Source: Ipomoea triloba
Taxonomy: Eukaryota; Streptophyta; Magnoliopsida; Solanales; Convolvulaceae
Reading direction: 5' to 3'
DNA length: 64,000 nucleotides
Assembly (NCBI RefSeq): GCF_003576645.1
Contig: NC_044919.1
Coordinates: 25,651,976 to 25,715,975 of the forward strand
Shown one piece after another: positions 9,957 through 21,603 of the stretch. Within the stretch, counting starts at the first letter, position 1. Each line of letters opens with the position of its first letter. The notes under the pieces were generated by a model. It did not search any database, was not told the origin of the DNA, and saw nothing but the letters and a program-made list of their open reading frames with translations. The position numbers were made by a program, and so were the translations under genes.

Positions 9957-12900
9957 TTGCAGGACACCAGGGACGTGTGGTTCATTGACAGTGGATGTTC
10001 GAGACATATGACGGGAAATCTAACACTGCTTGAGAACATCCAACCTATCGAAGGTCCCTTGGTGACATTTGGCGACAACGAGAAGAAGGGACGCACAAAA
10101 GCTGTTGGTGAAATTCAAAAGAATGAGCTGGTTATTAAGGGAGTATCCTACGTTGAAGGGCTCAAGTTCAATCTCCTTAGTACAAGCCAGTTCTGTGACA
10201 AAGGCTACAAGGTTGTCTTCACCAAAAGCAAATGTCAGATTATGAGCGAGGAATCTCTCGAAGTCGTCTTGGAAGCAGCAAGGAAAGGAAACATGTACAT
10301 AGTGGATTGGAGGTCTGCAAAACCATCCCTATGTATGCTAGCAAGGAGCAAGGAAGATTTATGCTGGGATTGGCATAGTAAGCTTAGTCATCTGAACTTC
10401 AAGACTATCAACAAGCTTACTAAGAGGAACCTAGTGGAAGGACTGCCCAAAGTGACGTTTCGAAAGGATAAAATTTGTGAGGCATGTCAACGTTGCAAAC
10501 AGATCAAATCCTCCTTCAAGAGCAAAGCCGAGACATCATCCACTAGACCATTAAGTCTTCTTCACATGGACTTATTTGGCCCAGTGGATCCACCCAGCAT
10601 AAAGGGAAAGAAGTACACTCTTGTGGTAGTAGATGACTACACAAGATTCACATGGACCGTGTTCTTAACCAAGAAAAGTGAGACAAAAATTGCCCTGCCA
10701 AATCTCTTGAAGCAAGTTCAAGTTGAAAAGGATGTCTCGATACTAAAGATCCGGTCAGATCAAGGTGGAGAGTTCGTTAATCAAGTAATCGAGAGCTACT
10801 GCAACGAGAACGGGATTCATCATCAACTGTCAGCTGCTCGAACGCCTCAACAAAACGGGGTTGCTGAAAGAAGGAACAGAACTCTCAAAGAAGCCGCAAG
10901 GACCATGCTCTCGCAAGCCAACATATCACAAGGATTTTGGGCAGAAGCAATCAACACAGCGTGCTACACCCAAAATCGGTCCTTGATAGTAAAAGGAGTT
11001 GGAAAGACTCCATATGAGTTGTGGAATGGAAGAAAACCGAATGTAAGCCACTTCCACTCATTCGGGTGCAAATGCTATATTCACAACAATGGGAAGACTC
11101 AACGAAGAACTTTTGAAGAAAAGGCAGATGATGGAGTATTTCTGGGATACTCATCGACAAGCAAAGCACTCAGAGTCTTCAACAAGCGGAGTTTGGTGGT
11201 TGAAGAGTCCATACATGTTACCTTTGATGAAAGGGCATCAACAGATCAACCATCAAAGACAACGGAAGCTGCTGAGGAAGATCAGCCAGAGTCTATCGAG
11301 AGATCAAACTTACCTCTCGAAGACAAGCAGTCGATAGTTCGAGACGTAGCAGAACTCCAGTCAGAATCAGATGATGAAGAGTCTACCAAGAAGAAAGCGC
11401 CCAACTCAGTTGATCAAATCCAGATCATAGATGTTCAACCCACATCTCAACCTTCAATGGAAGTATCAACTGAGGAGCCGCAACCCGACCTAAGATGGCT
11501 GAGAAGTCACCCTGCTGATCAAGTGATCGGAGATGTACGTGACAGAGTTCGAACCAGATCAGCTTACAGAGAAAGCATGTTTGCTTGTTTTCTATCTCAA
11601 ATAGAGCCTAAGGTGATCGATGAGGCTCTAAGCGACGCAGATTGGGTGCAAGCAATGCAAGAGGAACTTCATCAGTTCGAGAGGAACGACGTTTGGGAAC
11701 TAGTTCCGAGACCTCATCATCAGAATGTCATTGGTACAAAGTGGGTTTTCAGAAACAAGATGAATGAGGATGGAGTTATTGTTAGGAACAAGGCCAGACT
11801 TGTTGCCAAAGGCTATTGTCAGGAGGAAGGAATAGATTTTGATGAAACCTTCGCTCCAGTGGCACGTCTCGAAGCCATACGCATCTTTCTCGCATATGCC
11901 GCCTTCAAAGACTTTAAGGTATATCAAATGGATGTCAAGAGCGCTTTTCTGAACGGACTTCTCGAAGAAGAGGTGTACGTTGAACAACCTCCGGGTTTCT
12001 TGAAGGACGTGGGAGCTGACAAAGTATACAAATTAAAGAAGGCACTTTACGGCTTAAAACAAGCTCCGAGAGCTTGGTATGATACCTTATCCTCTTTTCT
12101 ACTTCAGTGTGGGTTCACCAAAGGCCTAGTGGACAAAACATTGTTTAGAATTAAGGACGGGGATCACATCTTATTGGTGCAAATCTATGTGGACGATATC
12201 ATTTTTGGAAGCACCAATCCAGACTTGTGCGAGAAGTTCTCCAGGTTGATGAAAGGGAAGTTCGAGATGAGCATGATGGGAGAACTAAACTACTTCCTTG
12301 GATTACAAGTGAGACAGCTTAAGGAAGGTATCTTCATTAATCAGGAGAAATACACCAAGGATCTGCTCAGAAAATACAATATAGAAGGGAAATCCTCAGT
12401 CAAAGTACCCATGGGAACCTCTCTACGTATCGATGTCGACAGTGAAGGTCGAGAGGTCGATCAAACTACATATCGAGGTATCATCGGATCTCTTCTTTAT
12501 TTAACTGCCAGTAGACCAGATATATCCTTTGCAGTAGGTGTATGTGCTAGGTTTCAGGCAAGTCCTAAGGAAAGCCACTTAAATGCATCTAAAAAGATTC
12601 TTAGATATCTCAAAGGTACGCAAAGTGTTGGACTTTGGTATTCGAGAGGTGGATCTTTCGAACTTATGGGTTACTCAGATGCGGACTTTGCCGGCTGTAA
12701 GATAGATCGAAAAAGCACATCAGGGACATGTCAGTTTCTAGGTGGAAGACTTGTCTCATGGTTTAGCAAGAAACAGCATTCGATAGCTACAAGCACCGCT
12801 GAGGCAGAATATGTAGCAGCTGGAAGTTGCTGTGCTCAGGTTTTATGGATGAAGCAACAATTATTGGATTATGGTATTGAATGTAAAGAGATTAAGATTA

Positions 12901-13130
12901 TGTGTGACAACACCAGCGCAATAGCAATCACTTATAATCCAGTATTACATTCAAGGACGAAACACATTGATATCAAATATCACTTCATCCGAGACCATGT
13001 TGAGAAAAAGGACATAACTTTGGTATATGTAGTGACAGAGGAGCAACTTGCAGATATTTTCACAAAAGCATTAAGTGAGAATAGATTCTCTCAACTAAGG
13101 TTAGAATTGGGAATGATAGAATTGGGATGA
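9957..13130 (+). CDS. pol: Copia Pol of copy A (PR-IN-RT-RH), intact frame
   Basis: Polyprotein of 1057 residues in Ty1/copia order. Aspartic protease has DSG at residues 11-13. The integrase zinc finger has H140, H145, C174 and C177, and the catalytic triad is D205, D268 and E304. Reverse transcriptase has D659 and the YVDD box at 744-747. RNase H has D908, E949 and D984. All expected catalytic residues are present and the frame is open. It lies in the -1 frame relative to gag. The frame is closed by a stop at 9939-9941, so expression needs recoding, splicing or re-initiation. No ATG lies at the start: the first codon counted here is TTG. The sequence TTTCCTTGCAG just before resembles a 3' splice site. 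Close to copy B pol. Confidence 0.93.
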   Translation: MQDTRDVWFIDSGCSRHMTGNLTLLENIQPIEGPLVTFGDNEKKGRTKAVGEIQKNELVIKGVSYVEGLKFNLLSTSQFCDKGYKVVFTKSKCQIMSEESLEVVLEAARKGNMYIVDWRSAKPSLCMLARSKEDLCWDWHSKLSHLNFKTINKLTKRNLVEGLPKVTFRKDKICEACQRCKQIKSSFKSKAETSSTRPLSLLHMDLFGPVDPPSIKGKKYTLVVVDDYTRFTWTVFLTKKSETKIALPNLLKQVQVEKDVSILKIRSDQGGEFVNQVIESYCNENGIHHQLSAARTPQQNGVAERRNRTLKEAARTMLSQANISQGFWAEAINTACYTQNRSLIVKGVGKTPYELWNGRKPNVSHFHSFGCKCYIHNNGKTQRRTFEEKADDGVFLGYSSTSKALRVFNKRSLVVEESIHVTFDERASTDQPSKTTEAAEEDQPESIERSNLPLEDKQSIVRDVAELQSESDDEESTKKKAPNSVDQIQIIDVQPTSQPSMEVSTEEPQPDLRWLRSHPADQVIGDVRDRVRTRSAYRESMFACFLSQIEPKVIDEALSDADWVQAMQEELHQFERNDVWELVPRPHHQNVIGTKWVFRNKMNEDGVIVRNKARLVAKGYCQEEGIDFDETFAPVARLEAIRIFLAYAAFKDFKVYQMDVKSAFLNGLLEEEVYVEQPPGFLKDVGADKVYKLKKALYGLKQAPRAWYDTLSSFLLQCGFTKGLVDKTLFRIKDGDHILLVQIYVDDIIFGSTNPDLCEKFSRLMKGKFEMSMMGELNYFLGLQVRQLKEGIFINQEKYTKDLLRKYNIEGKSSVKVPMGTSLRIDVDSEGREVDQTTYRGIIGSLLYLTASRPDISFAVGVCARFQASPKESHLNASKKILRYLKGTQSVGLWYSRGGSFELMGYSDADFAGCKIDRKSTSGTCQFLGGRLVSWFSKKQHSIATSTAEAEYVAAGSCCAQVLWMKQQLLDYGIECKEIKIMCDNTSAIAITYNPVLHSRTKHIDIKYHFIRDHVEKKDITLVYVVTEEQLADIFTKALSENRFSQLRLELGMIELG

Positions 13131-13284
13131 ATGGTCAAATCTTATCTTCTTGTATTTAGTGCCATGAACTGTTTCGCATGTGAGGAGCGGTTTCATCAAC
13201 TTTATGGCAGCTTTGGAGTTACACAAGCATTGAATGGTCATTCATATTGCATCCCGTGACTCAACAGTGGTAACCTTATTGGGC

Positions 13285-13292
13285 TATAAATA
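13285..13292 (+). promoter_or_regulatory. TATA box upstream of the small ORF (copy A)
   Basis: TATAAATA lies 39 bases before the ATG at 13331 and 155 bases after the pol stop. The same box in the same place occurs in copy B (27768-27775, -) and copy C (44208-44215). Conservation in three copies suggests a subgenomic promoter. This is an inference. Confidence 0.5.
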
Positions 13293-13330
13293 AGAGGGTT
13301 TCTTTCAGAAGTTCATATCATCAACTTCCC

Positions 13331-13699
13331 ATGGAGAAAAAGAAAGGAAAAGATGATGTTCCATTCTTTTATAGAGGAAAGAAACCGGCAGTCAAGTCCA
13401 AAGATTTTCAAGGAAAAAACTATCCAGAATCAACAAAGGGTGAACAGATTGCGGAGCTTCCTGATAATCCAAGCAAGAATCCTATTCCCATCCAAGATGA
13501 ATGGATCCCCAAATACAAGGAGATCCACAACGATGGGATAATGGAGTCAGGAGTAGAGTCCCGTATGAGTGGGACTCCTACTGCTGCACATTCTGGAAAA
13601 GAGCCTTCCTCAACCAAATGGAGAACCAAGGGAAATGGAGAGGAAGACCAGATGGGACTTTCTGAGGTCAGCAGCAGTCAAAGGGGTGATCATATCTAA
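13331..13699 (+). CDS. Small basic post-pol ORF (copy A)
   Basis: An ORF of 122 residues that I do not recognise. It begins M-E-K-K-K-G-K and is rich in lysine, serine and proline. It has no signal peptide, membrane segment or known motif. Homologous ORFs occur at the same place in copies B (27361-27729) and C (44254-44625), each just downstream of a TATAAATA box, so it is a constant part of the element. It might be a separate protein or the leader exon of the large ORF3 downstream. Confidence 0.55.
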   Translation: MEKKKGKDDVPFFYRGKKPAVKSKDFQGKNYPESTKGEQIAELPDNPSKNPIPIQDEWIPKYKEIHNDGIMESGVESRMSGTPTAAHSGKEPSSTKWRTKGNGEEDQMGLSEVSSSQRGDHI

Positions 13700-14200
13700 T
13701 CCAAAGACCTTAAGAGGATTAGCGATGAAGATGGTCACTCCCAACTATAGTAAGCAGCTCTGGAGAGAAGAACAAGAAAGGGAGTAGCCACCCTTAGTTC
13801 TGTCATTAGAGAAATAGGACTTTAGATGGCTAGTTCCTACTTTAACGACAAATTCCAATTAGGCTGACCAAGGCCAAACAAAAGTTTCTAGGGAATCTAA
13901 TAGGATATTGATTCATATGTAATGTATCTGGAAATCACTAAATGAACTTAAGGATATGTTCCAAGTGATATCTTTTAGATGAATCAAACTTGTTTTTCTT
14001 GTAATCTGTGTTCGAAAGGTAGTTCAAGAGATGCCCGATCAGTTTGTCTATATACGCTATATCTCGAAGAAGGGTAGTTCGAGAGGTCACTTCGAAAGAT
14101 AATAAACTGATATCTCTGAACGGAGGAATAAGGAGGGTTAGGGATCAATCACTCAGGGGGAAGATCCTTAACCAGATCAAGACGGAGGAATAAGGAGGTT
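13700..14200 (+). other. Post-pol untranslated region of copy A ending at a gap
   Basis: Matches the segment between the small ORF and ORF3 in copies B and C. From about 14118 it carries the GGAGGAATAAGGAGG repeat that precedes ORF3 in the other copies. Sequence stops in this repeat, and ORF3 and the 3' LTR of copy A are not seen. Confidence 0.7.
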
Positions 14201-15200
14201 NNNNNNNNNNNNNNNNNNNNNNNNNNNNNNNNNNNNNNNNNNNNNNNNNNNNNNNNNNNNNNNNNNNNNNNNNNNNNNNNNNNNNNNNNNNNNNNNNNNN
14301 NNNNNNNNNNNNNNNNNNNNNNNNNNNNNNNNNNNNNNNNNNNNNNNNNNNNNNNNNNNNNNNNNNNNNNNNNNNNNNNNNNNNNNNNNNNNNNNNNNNN
14401 NNNNNNNNNNNNNNNNNNNNNNNNNNNNNNNNNNNNNNNNNNNNNNNNNNNNNNNNNNNNNNNNNNNNNNNNNNNNNNNNNNNNNNNNNNNNNNNNNNNN
14501 NNNNNNNNNNNNNNNNNNNNNNNNNNNNNNNNNNNNNNNNNNNNNNNNNNNNNNNNNNNNNNNNNNNNNNNNNNNNNNNNNNNNNNNNNNNNNNNNNNNN
14601 NNNNNNNNNNNNNNNNNNNNNNNNNNNNNNNNNNNNNNNNNNNNNNNNNNNNNNNNNNNNNNNNNNNNNNNNNNNNNNNNNNNNNNNNNNNNNNNNNNNN
14701 NNNNNNNNNNNNNNNNNNNNNNNNNNNNNNNNNNNNNNNNNNNNNNNNNNNNNNNNNNNNNNNNNNNNNNNNNNNNNNNNNNNNNNNNNNNNNNNNNNNN
14801 NNNNNNNNNNNNNNNNNNNNNNNNNNNNNNNNNNNNNNNNNNNNNNNNNNNNNNNNNNNNNNNNNNNNNNNNNNNNNNNNNNNNNNNNNNNNNNNNNNNN
14901 NNNNNNNNNNNNNNNNNNNNNNNNNNNNNNNNNNNNNNNNNNNNNNNNNNNNNNNNNNNNNNNNNNNNNNNNNNNNNNNNNNNNNNNNNNNNNNNNNNNN
15001 NNNNNNNNNNNNNNNNNNNNNNNNNNNNNNNNNNNNNNNNNNNNNNNNNNNNNNNNNNNNNNNNNNNNNNNNNNNNNNNNNNNNNNNNNNNNNNNNNNNN
15101 NNNNNNNNNNNNNNNNNNNNNNNNNNNNNNNNNNNNNNNNNNNNNNNNNNNNNNNNNNNNNNNNNNNNNNNNNNNNNNNNNNNNNNNNNNNNNNNNNNNN
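14201..15200. other. Assembly gap, exactly 1000 N
   Basis: A run of exactly 1000 Ns, probably a placeholder of unknown true size. It starts inside a tandem repeat of the copia element and ends in unrelated sequence. Confidence 0.95.
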
Positions 15201-15590
15201 CCATGGTGTAACGACTGGTTCAGATTCAGCGAATCAGATGTAATTTTAAAAAACGATACGGTGGCATTTTCGTAAATAACTCAAAGTTTGGTGCAAATAA
15301 AATGTGTTAAAAGTGCAAGTAGCTAGTGCAAGTTTGCAAGTAAAAAGTGCAAGTAAAATCACTTACAAATGCAACTAGTTTCACTACATAGTGCAAGTAA
15401 TCTTACACTTGTAATACATTTTACTTACACTTAGGTGCAGTATATGAAACTGTTATTTGCACTTCGATGTTCAATTATTTACGTAAAATCAGTGTTTCTA
15501 ATCCGTTAGATCTGGACACGTGAACGGCTCTGAATGGTTTTGATTTCTCTCCTAGGCTAGGCGTTCTCATCTAAACGGTGTGTGTGTGTG
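15201..15590. repeat. Partial dispersed repeat with inverted terminal segments
   Basis: The part around 15222-15370 matches 56320-56480 (shared words include GAATCAGATGTAATTTT and GTGCAAGTAAAATCACTTAC). The part at about 15505-15580 is the reverse complement of about 56255-56325. It appears to be the right half of a TIR element whose left half lies in the gap. No coding sequence. Confidence 0.5.
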
Positions 15591-15735
15591 TGAACTTATG
15601 TACCGACTTGAACCCTTTATTTGAATGAATGCACGCTTTTGATTTCTTTTTTCCTTTTTTGTTAGCATCCATTTTCTTAGTTTATTTTGTTTGAATTTGT
15701 TAAGTTTCTAATTGGGAGGGCATTTTAGTCTTCCT

Positions 15736-16207
15736 TTTCCATCTATGCACGACAAATTAGTTTCTCTTCATCAAGGTAGTAGTCCAAATAAAAGTCGTTA
15801 CAAACCTCTTTCTATTTACGTAATTTACCTAATTTTTCAATTTTAGTTGTGCATCTCCACCCTCGATATAAGCTTGGATGCTATGCTTAAAATTGCGAAA
15901 CTCAACGCTAGTTGCCTTCACATTTTCATACCTTCCTAGTTCCTACCACCTCTTTGTATACTCTAAATGAACTCAGTGGTCCTATATTTGCCTTCGCACA
16001 GTTAGCAACAAATGTTTGTTGCCCTACATCAAGTCTCCGGTTCACCCTCATCACCTCATGAACAATTTTGCTTGCTCAGTGCACAAACGGTTTTTTTTGT
16101 GCTTTTCTTCAAATATATAAACCACATATTCCCACGAATCAATCCTTCTTAAAGCAAACTTAGCATTGCGTCCAAACCTATGTGAGATTCTTCGCCTACG
16201 CTGCTTC
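15736..16207 (-). pseudogene. FAR1-related (FRS) gene fragment
   Basis: Read on the minus strand from about 16206, the translation starts with an arginine run. It then follows the FAR1 DNA-binding domain pattern (basic strand, W-x-Y-V-V-x-x-F-x-x-x-H), a N-R-x-L-D segment, the A-K-A-N-I-G-P block, a Y-K-E-x-V-G block, the F-R-N-F-K and A-Y-I-x-G-G-D-A-Q block, and an F-x-x-D-Y-x-L-D-E-E segment near 15750. These are in the normal family order. The frame is broken by at least two shifts (near 16050 and 15925) and by stops. FRS proteins are transcription factors descended from Mutator-type transposases. This is a dead fragment of one or of its transposon relative. Confidence 0.7.
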
Positions 16208-16291
16208 GTATTCAACCATAATCCATGTCTCCTGTTTTTGGTTTTCTTACACCACCACCCTTGAACCCCTATCTCAATTACATATTTTTAA

Positions 16292-16293
<2 letters not shown>

Positions 16294-16343
<50 letters not shown>
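16294..16343. repeat. (TA)n microsatellite
   Basis: About 25 uninterrupted TA units. Confidence 0.95.
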
Positions 16344-16345
<2 letters not shown>

Positions 16346-17515
16346 GTTTAGGGTTTAGTCATTGGATTGACACCATAAAAAAATATATAAAAATGACGAC
16401 ATTTTTAAATGAAAAAACAAATGTTGCTAAATTTATTAAATATAAAATTAATTACAAAAAGATGATAATTGTGATGAACACATGATCATCACATAAAATT
16501 TTACTATACTAAATATGTCCTTTACATTAACAAAATGAATTATATTATCTAGTCAATATGTTAAATATAATCCTTCTTATTGTGTGTCTCACTGTCTAAT
16601 ATAACTAATAAGAGTGAATAACATTTTTTTTAAAGGTAAATATTTACCATTGTTTATAATTTGAAATGTCAAAAATACATTAACAGAAGAAATCATATAA
16701 TTTTTTTATGACGAGAAAAACGTGTACTATCTGAAAATATATACTAGATAAATTTCATTTTCTAGTTCACAGACCATAAAAAATTAAACCACATTAAAAA
16801 AGATTTTGGCCTTGTTTGGTAAATAATCAGCCTATCAACTAATTTTGACTTATTTGACAACTATTAGTTATTTGACTTGTTAAAAAATTAATATAAGTGT
16901 TTGATTAATAAGCTTTTTATAACTCCAAAATGTTAATGTTACATGTTTGATGAAGATGGTAAAATTAGTGATTTTTAAAAAAGAAATAGCATTGGAATAT
17001 GACAGAGTAATTTCACTGTAACTAATACGATGTTAATTAAATTCAAATTCCAACGACATTTGCTTTGTACGGTGTGTAACCGCATTATCAGTTACCATAG
17101 GATTCTCCTTCAGTTCACTCTGGGCTCACGAGCTCAATATTTCCGTTAACGGACGTGCACGTTCAACCGCAGTCGTTATGACACGCCGGTGATGGACGTA
17201 ACAGCATTAACGGCAGCAGAGTTTGTTTTTTCGTACCATCGTACCAGTACCAATGGGTGTCGATGGTTAAATGACGAAGGTACCCCCAACTGACAACTGT
17301 TATCAATTTCCACTTAAAAGAATATCCTAAACGAAAAATCAAAGCAAATTACATTTTTAGTCCTTTTGCTGAATAGGGATTTTAATTTTCTTTTTTTTAA
17401 TTCATAGCAAAGAGAAGCAAACAAAATTTCAAAACTTTAAGTTATTTGCATCCCAAAAAGAGTAAAAATTTTAGATCATTCCGAAACATATTGTGACTTC
17501 GGTAGTAAGAAAATA
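16344..17515. other. AT-rich intergenic sequence
   Basis: No coding signal. A GGCCTTGTTTGGTAAATAA start near 16807 resembles one end of a PIF/Harbinger or hAT MITE, but I could not find a matching second end. Confidence 0.5.
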
Positions 17516-17776
17516 CTTCCTCCGTCCCATTTTATGTGTCTAGTTCGGTTAACGATGCTTAACTGAAATTATTTTTAATTCAATTTTTCATAATATTAGA
17601 TTTAGTATTAATATACAAAATTTATATATTTAGAAACTACACTAAAAGTACTATTAAACACACAAAAAAATAAATTTAAAAAGAAGTAAAAAAATATTAA
17701 AGAAAATAAACAAAGAAGAAAGAGTTGATTTGACCAATGAATAGTGAGTATGACAAATAAAATAGGACAGAATGAG
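17516..17776. mobile_element. Stowaway MITE (Tc1/mariner type)
   Basis: The left end CTTCCTCCGTCCCATTTTAT is the standard Stowaway terminus. The right end, reverse complemented, reads CTCATTCTGTCCTATTTTAT. The element is flanked by TA (17514-17515 and 17777-17778), the expected target duplication. It is 261 bases long with no coding capacity. Confidence 0.8.
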
Positions 17777-17778
17777 TA

Positions 17779-20376
17779 ATTATTTATAACTATCATGATT
17801 TGTTTTATGATGGGTATATATATATATATGCTTCGAGTTACATCCATCACCTCTCTTATTAATTTGTTGAATTTCAAGTAAATAAACACTTTTTGCAACA
17901 ATCATTTGACATCTTTTATCCTAACATAAATACAAGTATTACAAAACTATTAAAAGTGGATTTTTTTTTAAGAAATGCATTTTTGTTCGAAATCCAAGAA
18001 AAAAAACACAAGGGCATGAAGAAAAACATCATAGAATAATAATGGTAAAAATTACAACTACAGAGGCAAAAAGTGTGCAGTTAGTGTTGAGTTTTTGAAA
18101 TTATATTGACTCGATTTACACCTGTATGGACCTCAAGACTAGGTCAATTAGTTATCAAGTACGTGGAAGATTACACTCAAAGACGCATAATTGTATCATG
18201 ACAATTGCAATGTGAGAGTTTCATAATCTTGTGTGGGTGGCTCCTTGACCTTCTAGGCATCGACACATACTTGGTCTTTCTATATAAAGGGTCGCTGAGT
18301 CATTGTGATTTAATTTCTCCACAATCTATCGGGGCATGAAAGCCTCGGGACTAGGAATTTCGCCTTTAGCACCCAAGTAAAAATTACTGATAGAAATTAA
18401 AATCAAAATATTACATACCCATTATAATTATGTTACGCGTAATTATTAGCATAATTAATAATTAAGTTATGTGAAACTGTACCACATTTGATACATCATT
18501 AAAAGTAGCACTGTCCCATTAAAATAGTACTAATTGAATGTATTAAGGAGAAGCTACTAAGCTAGAGGAGTTGATAATAGGCTCAAAGTTTAGATTATAC
18601 ATCCTTAACATTTCTTAACTTCTTCTAATCCTGTTTTTTTGTCAAATTGTTTGTCTTTTTGTTCTGCTGTAGACTGTAGTGCAGTTTACCAAAGAATAAT
18701 TAATTAAGCATGTTCAAAAACATAAAGGAGAATCGAAAATTAAAATAATATTCCGTAATAATAATTAATAAAATAAAATTAAGCAGGAAGTTTTTGGAAC
18801 TTGAGCCTTTGCCAATATTGACTGAACATTGTGGTTTAAAAAATTCAAAATTGGACTTCTAGTCAAATCACTGCTCAGAGAACAATCACAGCTATGTCGT
18901 CAGTGTGTATATGTAATTATGTATATTTTACTATTAAGTACTAGAAAATAATTATGATTTCTTATATCTCTATTTTTGTCATTAAAAAATAAATAAATGT
19001 AAAAATGTAAAATAATTTCAAGTAGAAGATTTCACACACACATGTATTTTAAATTTTTAATGGTAAACCCAAAGATCCATCATCCATGATAATCTCAAAC
19101 CAACCCGCTCGTCGTTGCCACAATTGTTATATCATGAATCAGATTCATCTTATATTGTGAATCTTATTATAAACATTATATGTTTTCAGTTAACATATTT
19201 TGTACCTACAATTAACAATTTATATGTCTATAAATAAATTAAAAGCGCATAATATTTTAACTAAAAATATATAACATTGTAACTACAAACACATAATATG
19301 TTAACTGTATACACACAAGTGTCTACCGTTAATATGTGATTTTTGGAGATGGCGTAATCACATAGTTCATTTACTAGCAAAAACCTTAGATCTCTAATCT
19401 AGCTAGGAGGTTTGGGGTGATTCTCGTTCTCCCCCTCCCTTTATTTGTGATTTTTTTTTTCTTTTCATTCATTTTACTACGGGTGTTTCTTTTTATTTAA
19501 AAATAATGATTTTCTTAAAATACTTTGTGTAAAGATATCACAATTATTTTCCCGTTTAAATTTTATCATCCCACTATTTAATAAAAATGACTAGCATATA
19601 ATTCAGCATTTAATTTAAAAAGAGTTTATAAGAGTTAGAGAAATTACATGTTGGGGCAAGAGACTTGAATATAAAGTCGAAATTACTTGTTACTTATATT
19701 TATTAAATATTGAAATGATAAAAATTAAAACGAATAAATAATTGTGACAAACGAATGAAAATTAAGGAAACAATGAGACAAAATTAAAAGTATAAGATTG
19801 TATACAAGTTGCGACAATATAATAATAATTGATAATTAAATACAGAATTTGATCTATTATAGAAGAAACAATATTATAATTTTAAAGGTTTGGTTAAACA
19901 AGTGGTATTCCTTGTCACCCCTATCTTTAGAAGGCAATATTTGTTAGGCACAACATTAAAATATTGTTTTTTTTTAATATTATACTAATGGTAGTTTAAT
20001 TAGATATAAGATGTAGATTTGATATTATGATTTTTCTTATGGTGGGAAATCAAGGGTGAAGAATCTTTGTCTGGTTGGAACATTATCGTGAAGGAGACTG
20101 GTCTCCAGGTTGCCAGAGGATTGCATGGCTGAATATGCAAGTGGGGATTATTTATTATTTTTTATTATCACAATTATTTATTTATTTATTTAAAGTTTAA
20201 TTGCAGCAATCAACATTTTCTTAGGTAATCCACTATGCATTATTGCATGCAAAAGGATCCCCACATTCACATGGCTGATGAATCACATCTCATTATGTGA
20301 AATAATTAATATATAATATGCAATAATACAAAAATTAGTGGGTCAACAATTCTACATTCTTCTAGTTAGCTATTAC

Positions 20377-20377
<1 letters not shown>
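17779..20377. other. AT-rich intergenic sequence without recognisable genes
   Basis: No convincing ORF, tRNA or transposon core. A CTATATAAAG box near 18280 within less AT-rich sequence could mark a promoter or an old LTR, but no flanking structure supports either. Confidence 0.5.

Positions 20378-20409
<32 letters not shown>
20378..20409. repeat. (ATT)n microsatellite
   Basis: About ten ATT units. Confidence 0.9.
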
Positions 20410-20564
20410 GTTTTAAAAGTTCATTTAGGAATGCTCTCAAAAAAAAAAGTTCATTTAGGAATTAGGTGGAAATCTAGAAGATCATAAATTACACTTTTGA
20501 AAAAAAATATCTTATGAATCAAACATTAAAATTTCATTTATAAGTACTACACTTATTCTCATAA

Positions 20565-20730
20565 CCCAATGGGGTAGCTCAAGTGGCAAGTGGCCTTTTT
20601 TTGTGGGGAGGAATTTCGGGAGAACCCGGATTCAATTCCCACAAGTGACGATTCACCATGGGGCATGGGCTAGTTCTGCCTCCCTCAACCGTCGGAGAGA
20701 AAGACCTTGTAGTAAATCTCCCAAAAAAAT
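20565..20730 (+). mobile_element. tRNA-derived SINE with 17-bp target duplication
   Basis: A 166-base element begins near ATGGGGTAGCTCAAGTGG (pol III box A like) and carries GGATTCAATTCCC (box B like). It ends in an A-rich tail (CCCAAAAAAAT). It is flanked by perfect 17-bp direct repeats TACACTTATTCTCATAA at 20548-20564 and 20731-20747, the mark of LINE-mediated insertion. The perfect duplication suggests a young insertion. Confidence 0.9.
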
Positions 20731-20747
20731 TACACTTATTCTCATAA

Positions 20748-21283
20748 ATAACTATTCAACTCATAATATTACATTTTAATTTTAAAATATTATATTTTTA
20801 TCGAGAGTATAACATTTTCGGCCCCCATATGTTACACTTTCTCTCATAATTAACAATCAATTTATTTATTCCAGATTAGTATTACATTTTTTAATAAGTA
20901 ATTATTCAATCTTTAAATATTACATTTTGATTTAAAAGTATAACATTTTTCCTTAAATGTATTACACTCCCCCTTATAAATTACAAACAATTTATTACTA
21001 ATTAGTATTAAATTTCCCAACATAAGTATCGAATTTCTATCTTGACCCAACCGCCCTATGGATCCTTACAAGAGACTCACCCTAAAGTTTTAGATAACCA
21101 TTATTACTTTCATTTTTTTTAATAAATCTTTTGATTATTTTATATTTTTAAATTTTAATTAATAAATTAAAAGTGACAATTGAAATTAATGTGAAGTATT
21201 TTTTATTTATGATTTATAATAATTAAATGATTAAAATTAAAATTAACACTTGTAACTAGCATCGGCAATAAGGAATATTACTA
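20748..21283. other. AT-rich intergenic sequence
   Basis: Degenerate repeats of the word TATTACATTTT/TATTACACTT are scattered here. Nothing coding is seen. Confidence 0.5.
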
Positions 21284-21603
21284 GGGATGGCAATTTCAAT
21301 CCGCCCCGCGAATAATCATCCGAATCCACCCCGCATGGATCGGGTTTTTTTGGTGATAGTGGGTGGTGGGTCGGGGGTGGATCTTAAAAATGTAAACCTG
21401 CGGTGGGTCGGGTTGGATTCGGGTTTTATGTTCAAAACCCGCATAGCACCCCACCCGACCCACCATGTGTGTATACATATATATATAATAGTAAAATAAG
21501 TAGTATTAGTATATAGTTAATTATAAAAGTTTCAATAATTTTGGGTAACTTTTTAGTATTTTTATATCTAAACTACTAAATTTATTTTTTTAAATTAACA
21601 ATT
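21284..21603. repeat. Terminal fragment of a GC-rich dispersed element, cut by a gap
   Basis: TAGGGATGGCAATTTC followed by CCGCCCCGC and inverted CGGGT/ACCCG words (21290-21460) resembles the end of a common plant hAT-like repeat. It is followed by AT-rich sequence up to the gap. The other end is not seen. Confidence 0.35.

Noticed and set aside
14149..15204. Long frames made of X residues here and at 21582-22694
   Set aside because: They are runs of N translated through assembly gaps.
15836..16207. A working FRS transcription factor gene
   Set aside because: Frameshifts and stops within 400 bases, and only the N-terminal part is present.
20565..20640. A functional tRNA gene (also 61531-61610)
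   Set aside because: Box A and B are present, but there is no cloverleaf with anticodon arm, and the unit has an A-rich tail and target duplication like a SINE.
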